From: JAHEGP01 sp963751595
Lineage (GTDB): Bacteria > Pseudomonadota > Gammaproteobacteria > Pseudomonadales > JAHEGP01
DNA: 64,000 nucleotides
Direction: 5' to 3'
Assembly (NCBI GenBank): GCA_963751595.1
Contig: CAVVVC010000006.1
Location: 62,001-126,000 of the forward strand
This document shows, piece by piece, positions 43,683 to 51,219 of this stretch. A program made the translations under genes and the position numbers. The notes under the pieces are model-generated. The model did no database searches, was not told the origin of the DNA, and saw only the letters and a program-made list of their open reading frames with translations. The stretch's first letter is position 1, and the number at the start of each line of letters is the position of its first letter.

Positions 43683-44066
43683 TCACGGGTGAAGGCTTTC
43701 AGCCCGGGCCATGGCAGATGCGCGGTCCGCGTTGCCCGCAGGGTTTACCGCCTTGCGCCGCTCCCGCTCCACCAGGTACATAATAGCCATCAGTAGCCAA
43801 GCCTGATGACCACTGGTGAGCTCGAGGCTGGGGTGGGCCAGCAATTCGCTGACCTCCTCACCAATCTCACTTTCAAGCAGGTTAACCGGATACCTGGCGC
43901 GATTCCGGTTCGCCCGGGGGGCCCCCGGGGGCTTTCTATCCCCAGTGAAATCTGCGCCTCTCGCTTTCTGTTTTCCGCGATGTCGATCGCCGTGGCAACC
44001 CCTGGTCGCTGTATCAGCACCCGATGTGCCGAAGCCCATGCCGTTTTTATTCACAATACTGAACAT
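43683..44066 (-). CDS. Hypothetical small protein, possibly frameshifted
   Basis: 127 residues as an open frame, with a very strong ribosome site (AAGGAGGGTG) 4 bases before ATG 44066, so translation does start there. Residues about 58-109 (ARYPVNLLESEIGEEVSELL, then SGHQAWLLMAIMYLVERERR) look like real protein, but residues 17-57 are Arg/Gly-rich and implausible, while another frame gives VATAIDIAENRKREAQISLG over the same bases. Two small indels, one near the C/G homopolymers at 43911-43932, would explain this. It may be a decayed gene or an assembly error. It diverges from the WYL regulator gene. Confidence 0.5.
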   Translation of the reverse strand: MFSIVNKNGMGFGTSGADTATRGCHGDRHRGKQKARGADFTGDRKPPGAPRANRNRARYPVNLLESEIGEEVSELLAHPSLELTSGHQAWLLMAIMYLVERERRKAVNPAGNADRASAMARAESLHP

Positions 44067-44113
44067 AATTCACCCTCCTTTGATGGCCTCAATCTTTCGC
44101 CTTAGTTATGCAT

Positions 44114-44142
44114 TTGCCTGAAATCGATAATAGCCGTAATAT
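44114..44142 (+). promoter_or_regulatory. Promoter of the WYL regulator gene
   Basis: TTGCCT at 44114-44119 and TAATAT at 44137-44142 with an ideal 17-base spacer. The predicted start of transcription, near 44149, falls inside the inverted repeat at 44144-44176. Confidence 0.55.
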
Positions 44143-44143
44143 A

Positions 44144-44176
44144 CGACATGTATAGTGTTGCTACATATACATGTCG
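44144..44176. promoter_or_regulatory. Perfect inverted-repeat operator before the WYL regulator gene
   Basis: CGACATGTATA at 44144-44154 and its exact reverse complement at 44166-44176, with an 11-base spacer and 22-base centre-to-centre spacing. It overlaps the expected transcription start, so a dimer bound there would block the promoter. BrxR/CapW-type WYL proteins are known to bind such palindromes upstream of their own genes. Confidence 0.7.
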
Positions 44177-44218
44177 CAATTTCAGGCACACCCAAACGGA
44201 AAACTGGAAGGCAAAAAT

Positions 44219-45079
44219 ATGTCCGCAGACTGGAGTCGACGCTGGGATTTACTCCAGCGCTACCGCCTCATCGAGATTATCGCACTGTGGGAAGGCCGGC
44301 TGACCACCGGTCATCTGTGCCATGCGTTTGGCATAGGGCGGCAGCAGGCGTCCCGGGACATCAACGAATACATTCGCCATATCGCCCCGGGAAACCTGGT
44401 TTACGACAAACAAGTGAAAGGCTACACGCCAACGCAAGCATTCGAACCAGCCGTGACAGCCGGGCTGGCTGACGAATACCTGCACCTGCTGAATCGCCGG
44501 CACGACCTCGAATTACGTTTCGAGAGTCTCGGCCTGCAGGCGACCAACAACGTGGTGCTGTATCCACCGCCACGCAAACTGCGCCCGGAAATCCTCCGCC
44601 CCATCGTCACTGCGGCCAGACAACAAAAGCGCGTGGAAGTTGAATACGTATCGCTGAAAAATCCCAGCCAGGAGATTCGAGTGATCGCACCCCACACCCT
44701 GGTGTTTAGCGGACTGCGCTGGCATGTCCGCGCCTACTGCGAGAAGAATCGCGATTTCCGTGATTTCGTACTCAGTCGCTTCCGCGGCTTGCCGGACATT
44801 ATGGACGACTCACCCAATACGATCGAGACAGATGAAAAGTGGGCGCACAGGGTAACGGTTAGAATCAAACCCGACCCCAGGCTCGATAGTCAGCAGCGAA
44901 AAATCATTGCCGAGGACTACGGTATGAGCCGGGGCGTGCTGCGGATCAAGACCCGCGGCCCCCTGGTGCAGTACATGATGCAGTTACTACAAATCGATGC
45001 CCACGTGCTGCAGGGCAAACCCAGTGCACAACAACTCGTGGTGGACAACCTGGAGGAAGTGCAGTCCTGGCTGTTCTAG
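44219..45079 (+). CDS. WYL-domain transcriptional regulator (BrxR/CapW-like)
   Basis: 286 residues: an N-terminal winged helix-turn-helix (about 8-60, with LTTGHLCHAFGIGRQQASRD), the family-typical APGNLVYDKQVKGYTPTQAF, a WYL domain at about 120-205 (VEVEYVSLKNPSQE, RWHVRAYCEKNRDFRDFVLSR), and a C-terminal WCX extension. The plan matches BrxR/CapW regulators, which usually control phage-defence operons. ATG 44219 has a GGAAGG site; the earlier ATG at 44171 lies inside the operator and is less likely. No defence effector follows: the next thing downstream is a repeat. The divergent small gene is the only obvious target besides itself. Confidence 0.85.
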   Translation: MSADWSRRWDLLQRYRLIEIIALWEGRLTTGHLCHAFGIGRQQASRDINEYIRHIAPGNLVYDKQVKGYTPTQAFEPAVTAGLADEYLHLLNRRHDLELRFESLGLQATNNVVLYPPPRKLRPEILRPIVTAARQQKRVEVEYVSLKNPSQEIRVIAPHTLVFSGLRWHVRAYCEKNRDFRDFVLSRFRGLPDIMDDSPNTIETDEKWAHRVTVRIKPDPRLDSQQRKIIAEDYGMSRGVLRIKTRGPLVQYMMQLLQIDAHVLQGKPSAQQLVVDNLEEVQSWLF

Positions 45080-45090
45080 CGTGCCAGGGC

Positions 45091-45262
45091 GAATGGCACA
45101 CTTACTTAAGCCGATTCGGGTGTCTACCTCGGCAGGACCTTCGCCGACAGGGATGTCTGCGCAGAGCCCCCAGGGACGGGTTTACGGCGTGTCCTGACGG
45201 GTCAGATACCCGAAGCGGCGCTTTGAAAATCCCAAGCATTTCTCCTAAAGTCAGTGCCATTC
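45091..45262 (+). repeat. Dispersed foldback repeat, family A, copy 3
   Basis: A 172-bp copy in the same orientation as that at 202-369. It begins 11 bases after the WYL gene stop and ends 30 bases before the stop of the convergent old-yellow-enzyme gene. One substitution (TGTCTGCG) breaks the otherwise perfect internal hairpin. Confidence 0.8.
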
Positions 45263-45292
45263 CTGCCAGGGCGACTTTCGATTGAATCGGCG

Positions 45293-46402
45293 TCACACCA
45301 GGCTTGCCAGGCACTCCTTTTGGAACGGTTGCAGCTGCTCCGGGCGGCCCTCCTCGACCAAGCGGGCCCATTCAGGGTTTGCAATCAGCGCGCGCCCCAC
45401 GGCCACCAGGTCGAATTCATGGGCCTCGAGTCGCCGGATCAATTCGTCCAGATTCGCCACCTCCGCCTCATTGGGTGTCAATTCCCCCGGGCGCGGAATA
45501 AAGTCGGCGCTCAGACCGACGCTGCCAACCGTGATGCTGGGCTTGCCGGTGATTTTTTGGCACCAGCCCGCCAGGTTGAGATCACTGCCCTCGAATTCCG
45601 GCTCCCAGAAACGACGGGTCGAACAGTGAAATATATCCACCCCCGCCTCCGACAGCGGCACCACCAGGCGCTCCATCTCTTGCGGGGTATTGACCAGGCG
45701 CGCGCTGTAATCCTGCTGCTTCCACTGGGACCAGCGCAGGCTAACCGGGAACTCCGGCCCCACGGCGGCGCGCACCGCCCGGATGATTTCCAGCGCAAAT
45801 CGTGAACGGTTTTCCAGCGAGCCACCGTAGCCATCGTCGCGCTGGTTGGTACCCTCCCAGAAAAACTGATCCACCAGGTAGCCGTGGGCGCCATGAATCT
45901 CGACCGCATCGAAACCCAGAGCCCTGGCGTTTTCGGCGCCCCGTGCGAACGCGGCAACCACATCATCGATATCCTGCTGGGTCATGACATGGCGATTGAC
46001 CTTGCCCGGCACATTCATACCCGAAGGGGTATAACCAGGAACATCCCCCTCGGGCATGACCCCCGCCTTGCGCATACCCCCACAGTGCCACAGTTGGGGC
46101 GCTATCTTGCCGCCCTCGGCATGTACCGCATCGGCGACACGCCGCCACCCCGCCAGACGCTCCTCACCATGGAAGTAAGGCACATTGGGATAACCGTTAG
46201 CTGCAATGTGATCAATACAGGTGCCCTCGGTAAAGATCAGCCCCACTCCACCCGCCGCCCGGCGCCGGTAGTACTCGACCACATCGTCCCCGGGCACGTT
46301 ACCTGGTGAAAAATTCCGTGTCATCGGCGCCATGACAATGCGGTTTTTCAGCTGCAAATTGGGCGACGTAAAGGGCTGGAACAGGGGACTGGAAGCATTC
46401 AA
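45293..46402 (-). CDS. NADH:flavin oxidoreductase, old yellow enzyme family
   Basis: 369 residues, an FMN-binding barrel. Motifs: LKNRIVMAPMTRN near residue 18, APQLWHCGG near 100, the substrate pair in VEIHGAHGYLVDQFF near 168, and LRWSQW. It reduces activated alkenes with NAD(P)H; the natural substrate is unknown. The start codon is TTG at 46402, chosen because an AGGAGAG site lies 8 bases upstream and the N terminus then aligns with relatives. It stands alone, convergent with the WYL gene across a family A repeat. Confidence 0.9.
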   Translation of the reverse strand: MNASSPLFQPFTSPNLQLKNRIVMAPMTRNFSPGNVPGDDVVEYYRRRAAGGVGLIFTEGTCIDHIAANGYPNVPYFHGEERLAGWRRVADAVHAEGGKIAPQLWHCGGMRKAGVMPEGDVPGYTPSGMNVPGKVNRHVMTQQDIDDVVAAFARGAENARALGFDAVEIHGAHGYLVDQFFWEGTNQRDDGYGGSLENRSRFALEIIRAVRAAVGPEFPVSLRWSQWKQQDYSARLVNTPQEMERLVVPLSEAGVDIFHCSTRRFWEPEFEGSDLNLAGWCQKITGKPSITVGSVGLSADFIPRPGELTPNEAEVANLDELIRRLEAHEFDLVAVGRALIANPEWARLVEEGRPEQLQPFQKECLASLV

Positions 46403-46776
46403 TGCCGACTCTCCTTAGGGGGACAAAACCCGTAGTGTAATGGCAGGTCGCACGCTTGGCGAGTATCCCCATCTACCGAACCGCTCACGAGTAACCCAGA
46501 CGGTATTCTGACCCGCATGGCCGGTACAGTGCCTGAACGTTGCCAGCCCTGGACGGTCACTATCCAGCCTGACCAACACCGTGCAGACGCCGCCAGACTG
46601 ATGTATCGTAGTGAAAATCGTGAACGGGACCGACCTGAATCAGGTCACTGCTTGCAAGCACCGTCCGCCAGGAGAGAACATTTCAGTCTTGGATGTCGGT
46701 CTCAGATCGATAGCAAACGCGCCGTTCTTACGTTCTTACGTTCTTAAACAGAGGCAGTATTGCCCCGGAGGCAACC
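46403..46776. other. Intergenic region with 8-base tandem repeat
   Basis: 374 bases between two divergent genes. The only structure I see is three exact copies of CGTTCTTA at 46723-46746, ending 30 bases before ytfJ. A 76-codon open frame inside (46517-46747) has no ribosome site or recognisable features. Confidence 0.5.
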
Positions 46777-47382
46777 ATGAAGACAGCTCACCTGTTAACC
46801 GCTTCCGCCCTATTTGCAACGAGCGCCGCGCTGGCCGAAGGCATCCTAGTAGGAGAGCCGCTGCCTCCGGTGACCATCGAAAAGCAGGGCCAGATGGTGT
46901 TCGATTATGATGTCGTTGACGGCGCGATGGTATTCAGAAAAGGCAGCAAGATCACTCACAAAACCTTCAACAGCGATGATTTGAAAGGCAGGGTCAATTC
47001 AATTTATCACCTGGCGGCGCGCGCAGGCACCGAGGATATCAACCAGGCCTATATCGACGCCCTGACCGCAGCGCAGCTGCCGCAGTATGAACCGGATTCT
47101 CCCTACAAGACCACCACCATACTCAATACTGACGACGCACTGTGGGGTACCGCGAGTATTGCCGTTGGCATGTTCGAAGGAAGCCAGAAAAAGCTCGCCC
47201 ACGACTACTATGTGGTCGACAGCAAGGGGAAGGCGCTGGCCAAATGGGGGCTGAAGCCCAAGAATTCTGCCGTAATCGTGGTCGACCGCGACGCCAGGGT
47301 ACTGTACTTCAAAGAGGGCAAGATGTCCCAGGAAGACATCGGCGAGGCGATTGACCTGATTCGGCAACACCTCGCGATGTAA
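46777..47382 (+). CDS. ytfJ: YtfJ family periplasmic protein
   Basis: 201 residues. A signal peptide (MKTAHLLTASALFATSAALA) is followed by a thioredoxin-like core with LKGRVNSIYHLAARAGTEDIN and the family's KTTTILNTDDALWGT and GKALAKWGLKPKNSAVIVVD. It matches E. coli YtfJ, a periplasmic protein of unknown role that lacks the CxxC of thioredoxins. A CGGAGG site lies before ATG. The stretch 47383-47573 after it holds a run of ten G at 47483-47492 and no gene. Confidence 0.85.
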   Translation: MKTAHLLTASALFATSAALAEGILVGEPLPPVTIEKQGQMVFDYDVVDGAMVFRKGSKITHKTFNSDDLKGRVNSIYHLAARAGTEDINQAYIDALTAAQLPQYEPDSPYKTTTILNTDDALWGTASIAVGMFEGSQKKLAHDYYVVDSKGKALAKWGLKPKNSAVIVVDRDARVLYFKEGKMSQEDIGEAIDLIRQHLAM

Positions 47383-47573
47383 AGCTTCTCGATCGGGCTT
47401 CTAAATAGACTTGGGCCCTTCAATTAAACCGGGGGCCACAGTAAATGGAGATCAGCGTTAAGGCGTCCAAAGCACCTGACTCGGGGGGGGGGCAGCGGGC
47501 CTGCGCTCCTGCCTCCTGATATAACGCGGGCTCGCGAGGGGATGCCCTGTTGGTCATAGCGAAACGTAAGGAA

Positions 47574-47660
47574 TGGTGCCGAAGGCCGGACTTGAACCGG
47601 CACGAGCAAAAGCTCACTACCCCCTCAAGATAGCGTGTCTACCAATTTCACCACTTCGGC
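47574..47660 (-). tRNA. tRNA-Leu (GAG)
   Basis: On the minus strand an 87-base gene begins GCCGAAG and ends CTTCGGC-A-CCA, so CCA is encoded. The D-loop AATTGGTAGACAC, an anticodon loop TTGAGGG giving anticodon GAG, a long variable arm (GAGCTTTTGCTC) and the T-loop GGTTCAAGTCC all fit tRNA-Leu. It follows secG after 26 bases, as leuU follows secG in E. coli. Confidence 0.97.
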
Positions 47661-47686
47661 TAAAAACATGGATTAACTCCGGAACT

Positions 47687-48103
47687 CTAGTCGTCTACGC
47701 CGGGAATATTGCTCTGGGGAACCTCGTCCCCCGGTGCCGCGTCTACCGCTGCCTCGGGAATTTCCGGTACCTGCACTGCCCCGGGCACCTCAGTATCGGC
47801 CGGTGCGGACGGCTCCTGGACCAGCGCAGGAATGGCCGCAGCGTCGATATCAATACCCTCGCCGGCCATATTTTTGGCGACGATTGCCAGTGCAAAGCTG
47901 GTGGCAAAAAACGACGCCGCCAGTATTGCGGTGGCCTTGGTCAGCATATTGCCGCCACCGACTCCACCAAAGACGGTCTGGGAGGAGCCAGCCCCGAAGG
48001 AAGCCCCCATATCGGCTCCCTTGCCCTGTTGAAGCAACACCAGGCCCACTATCGCCAGTGCAATCAACACGTGAACTACCATAATGATTTGCTGTACTTC
48101 CAT
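47687..48103 (-). CDS. secG: Preprotein translocase subunit SecG
   Basis: 138 residues with two membrane helices (about 5-22 and 55-76) around the conserved LLQQGKGADMGASFG and FGGVGGGNMLTKATA. SecG assists SecYE in protein export. The Asp/Glu/Pro/Ala-rich tail after residue 80 is longer than in E. coli (110 residues) but common in related bacteria. It starts three bases after tpiA. Confidence 0.95.
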   Translation of the reverse strand: MEVQQIIMVVHVLIALAIVGLVLLQQGKGADMGASFGAGSSQTVFGGVGGGNMLTKATAILAASFFATSFALAIVAKNMAGEGIDIDAAAIPALVQEPSAPADTEVPGAVQVPEIPEAAVDAAPGDEVPQSNIPGVDD

Positions 48104-48106
48104 CGC

Positions 48107-48862
48107 TTAAAAATCCGCCGCTTTACCAATTCTCGCGAAATCCTGCGCTACCAGGGACGCGCCGCCCACCAGCGCTCCGTCTATGTCCGCCATCGCGAAC
48201 AACTCGGCAGCGTTATCGCCCTTGACGCTGCCGCCGTACAAAATCTGCATCTGCCCCGCTATCCCGGCGTCGTTGCTCGCCAAAACTTCACGCAGGTGTG
48301 CATGTACCTGCTGAGCCTGCTCCGGGCTTGCGGTCTTACCGGTACCAATGGCCCAGACCGGCTCATAGGCCAGAGCCGCTTGCTTGAGCGACGCAACTCC
48401 GGCGGCGTCTATCACCGCCTGCAACTGCGCCGTCACGATATCCAGGGTATTACCCGCCTCGCGCTGCTCCAATGTCTCACCGACACAGGCAATGGGCGTG
48501 AGACCCACCGACTGTGCACGGATAAACTTCTGCGCGACAATCTCGTTGCTTTCGCCGTAAAGCGCCCGGCGCTCTGAATGGCCAACGATCACGTAGTGAC
48601 AACCAACGTCCTTGAGCATGGCTGCCGCCACTTCTCCGGTGTACGCTCCCTCGGCTTCCAGGGCCAGGTTCTGGGCACCCACTCCAATGCGACTGCCGCT
48701 AACGGCGTCCAGCACCTGCGTAAGGTAGGGGAAGGAAGGACATACCGCGATATCGGCACCCTCAAAAGAGCCTACCTGCGCGACCAATTGCTGCATTAAC
48801 GCCGCAATCGACTCACGATTCCCGTTCATCTTCCAATTGCCAACCACCAGACCGCGGCGCAT
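48107..48862 (-). CDS. tpiA: Triose-phosphate isomerase
   Basis: 251 residues. Catalytic motifs: GNWKMNG with the active-site Lys near residue 11, VIVGHSERR with the electrophilic His near 92, AYEPVWAIGTG with the catalytic Glu near 164, then LYGGSVKG for phosphate binding. It interconverts dihydroxyacetone phosphate and glyceraldehyde 3-phosphate. ATG 48862 (MRRGLVVGN) is preferred to the start three codons upstream because it aligns with E. coli and has an AGGGG site at good distance. Confidence 0.96.
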   Translation of the reverse strand: MRRGLVVGNWKMNGNRESIAALMQQLVAQVGSFEGADIAVCPSFPYLTQVLDAVSGSRIGVGAQNLALEAEGAYTGEVAAAMLKDVGCHYVIVGHSERRALYGESNEIVAQKFIRAQSVGLTPIACVGETLEQREAGNTLDIVTAQLQAVIDAAGVASLKQAALAYEPVWAIGTGKTASPEQAQQVHAHLREVLASNDAGIAGQMQILYGGSVKGDNAAELFAMADIDGALVGGASLVAQDFARIGKAADF

Positions 48863-48965
48863 CACCAGCATCCCCTGTCAAACGGGCGCAAATCTTACCC
48901 AAGAAGTGCGCCACATACAAGTATCGACGCCAGCTATCGCCACGCCCCTTAGCCCAGCGGGATGT

Positions 48966-50303
48966 TCAAGCCAGCGCAACCTTTACGACTGAGGCCAACT
49001 CCTGTGCGAGTTTTTTTACCTCGCCTCCATTATCACCCTCAACCATCACCCGCACAACAGGCTCGGTGCCAGAAGGCCTCAATAGCACCCTGCCGCGGTC
49101 GCCCAGAGTCGCCTCGGTCGCCTTGACGGCGTCCTCAATGCGGGCATTGCCCTTCAAGACATCCTTGTGCGGTGCTGGCACGTTGATCATGGTCTGGGGG
49201 TATTTCGTCATCCCGTGTTTCAGCTCATTGACGCTTCGCCCCTGGGCCACGGCGGCAAACAGGGTTTGCAGGGAAGCCACGATACCGTCGCCGGTGGTGG
49301 TAACGTCGCCACAGATAATGTGTCCGGAGGATTCACCGCCGAGCCCCCAGCCACGTTTTCTCATTTCAGCGACCACATAGCGATCGCCGACATTGGCGCG
49401 GGCAAAGGGTATTTCCAGATCCTTCAGTGCCTTTTCAAAGCCGAAATTACTCATCAGTGTCCCCACCACCCCGCTACACTCACCCCGGGTGCGCTTCTGG
49501 TCGCTGGCGATAATGTAAAGCAGCTCATCGCCATCGACCACTTCGCCCATGTGATCGACAAACACCACCCGGTCACCGTCGCCGTCGAAGGCGATCCCGA
49601 CGTCGGCTTTATGCTTGCGCACCTCTTCGGCCAGCCCCTCGGGGCGTGTAGAGCCAACATCCTGGTTGATATTCAAACCATTGGGCGAGGTTGCCAGGGG
49701 AATGACTTCGGCACCGAGCTCACGGAACACACTGGGAGCGACGTGATAGGTGGCGCCATTGGCGCAATCCACCACGACCCGCATACCCTGCAGGTCGAAC
49801 CGAGATGGTATGGTGCTCTTGCAGTATTCGATATAGCGCCCCGCCGCATCCTCGATACGAACAACCTTGCCCAGACGGTCGGAGGGTACCGTGGTAACCT
49901 CGCGGTCCAGCATGTCCTCTATCTCATGTTCGATCTCATCAGGCAGCTTGGTGCCGCCAGCGGAGAAGAATTTGATCCCGTTATCATGGTAGGGATTATG
50001 CGAGGCGCTGATCACGATCCCCGCGCTGGCATGAAAGGTGCGAGTCAGGTAGGCGATGGCCGGGGTTGGCATCGGGCCCAGCAGCGCGACATCGATCCCC
50101 GCCGCAACCAGTCCCGCTTCCAGGGCCGACTCGAACATATAGCCTGAAATCCGCGTATCCTTGCCGATAAGAATCTGGCCACGACCCTGGCGCGAGAGCA
50201 CCTGGCCGGCTGCCCAGCCGAGCCGCAGCATAAAATCGGGGGTGATGGGTGCGGTACCGACCTTGCCACGAATGCCGTCAGTACCGAAATAGCGTTTACT
50301 CAT
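48966..50303 (-). CDS. glmM: Phosphoglucosamine mutase
   Basis: 445 residues, equal to E. coli GlmM in length. The phosphorylated serine is S101 in ISASHNPYHDNG; the metal loop is DGDGDR near residue 240, the sugar-specificity loop GGESSGH, and the phosphate site RPSGTEP near the C terminus. It makes glucosamine 1-phosphate from glucosamine 6-phosphate for UDP-GlcNAc, hence peptidoglycan and lipopolysaccharide. Its first eight bases overlap the end of folP. Confidence 0.97.
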   Translation of the reverse strand: MSKRYFGTDGIRGKVGTAPITPDFMLRLGWAAGQVLSRQGRGQILIGKDTRISGYMFESALEAGLVAAGIDVALLGPMPTPAIAYLTRTFHASAGIVISASHNPYHDNGIKFFSAGGTKLPDEIEHEIEDMLDREVTTVPSDRLGKVVRIEDAAGRYIEYCKSTIPSRFDLQGMRVVVDCANGATYHVAPSVFRELGAEVIPLATSPNGLNINQDVGSTRPEGLAEEVRKHKADVGIAFDGDGDRVVFVDHMGEVVDGDELLYIIASDQKRTRGECSGVVGTLMSNFGFEKALKDLEIPFARANVGDRYVVAEMRKRGWGLGGESSGHIICGDVTTTGDGIVASLQTLFAAVAQGRSVNELKHGMTKYPQTMINVPAPHKDVLKGNARIEDAVKATEATLGDRGRVLLRPSGTEPVVRVMVEGDNGGEVKKLAQELASVVKVALA

Positions 50304-51204
50304 TGGGATTTTCCTTGATTACTGCCGTTATCATCTGCACGACATCACGGGTTGCAGCCACGTCGTGAACCCGGATTATAGCGGCCCCCTGTAATACAGC
50401 CAGCGTCGCGAGGGCCAAACCTCCAGCCAGGCGCCCGCTTACGTCCCTGCCGGTTACCGCGCCAATCATCGACTTGCGCGAGACCCCCACCAGGACCGGA
50501 TAACGGCTGGCTACCAAGCGCTCCATTTGCTGGAATAACAGCAGGTTGTGAGACAGGGTCTTGCCAAACCCGAATCCGGGATCAATCACGATTTGCTCTT
50601 TGCCGATACCTGCGGCGACACAGTCCGCGGCACGCTGCAGCAGGAAGCCCAGGACATCCTGAACCACATCGACATAACACGGCGCATCCTGCATGGTGGC
50701 GGGCTCGCCCTGCATGTGCATCAGGCAGACAGGTAAACCGGTCGCCTGCGCAGCCGATAACGCGCCCTCCCGCTGCAGCGCTCGTACGTCGTTGATCAGG
50801 CCGGCACCCAGTAAGGCTGCTTCTCGCATCAATGCCGGGTTGCTGGTATCCACCGAGATCACGACATCAAACTCTCGGGAGAGCGCTTCGACCACCGGTG
50901 CAACACGGTCCATTTCCTGTTGACTGGAGACCGGTTCGGCACCCGGACGCGTCGATTCGCCGCCCACATCCAGCAGGGTCGCGCCGTCTGCCAGCATGGA
51001 CTCGGCTCGAGTCAACACGTCCTGCAGTCGCACGCCCTGCCCATCGCACAGCTGGCCGCCATCGGAAAAAGAATCCGGCGTGATGTTTAAAACCCCCATA
51101 ACGGCGGGGGGCCTCAGCGCAAGCGAGGTTTTACCACAGCGAAGCTTGTCGCCACAAAAAAAAGCGGGCGCAGGGCGCCCGATCCAGTGATTGCTGTTGT
51201 TCAA
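50296..51204 (-). CDS. folP: Dihydropteroate synthase
   Basis: Up to 302 residues. Signatures MGVLNITPDSFSDGG and DVGGESTRPGA bind pterin diphosphate; DPGFGFGKT and GVSRKSMIG follow. It joins p-aminobenzoate to the pterin in folate synthesis. The start is doubtful: the frame opens at TTG 51204 with no ribosome site, and a strong intrinsic terminator lies over codons 8-17. The family normally begins about 20 residues before VMG, yet no ATG, GTG or TTG occurs in frame there; the next is ATG 51099, which removes the first strand. Read-through with TTG, or a rare start codon, must be supposed. Confidence 0.9.
   Translation of the reverse strand: MNNSNHWIGRPAPAFFCGDKLRCGKTSLALRPPAVMGVLNITPDSFSDGGQLCDGQGVRLQDVLTRAESMLADGATLLDVGGESTRPGAEPVSSQQEMDRVAPVVEALSREFDVVISVDTSNPALMREAALLGAGLINDVRALQREGALSAAQATGLPVCLMHMQGEPATMQDAPCYVDVVQDVLGFLLQRAADCVAAGIGKEQIVIDPGFGFGKTLSHNLLLFQQMERLVASRYPVLVGVSRKSMIGAVTGRDVSGRLAGGLALATLAVLQGAAIIRVHDVAATRDVVQMITAVIKENPNE
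51156..51181 (-). terminator. Intrinsic terminator between ftsH and folP
   Basis: On the minus strand the stem CGGGCGC / GCGCCCG with loop CCT is followed by C and eight T residues. It lies 39 bases past the ftsH stop and inside the annotated start region of folP, so it should limit read-through from ftsH into folP-glmM and could act as an attenuator. Confidence 0.8.
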
Positions 51205-51219
51205 GATGGCTAGCCCGGG

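Noticed and set aside
46517..46747. 76-codon open frame upstream of ytfJ
   Set aside because: It has no ribosome site and an Arg/Ser/His-rich composition, and it overlaps the likely ytfJ leader.
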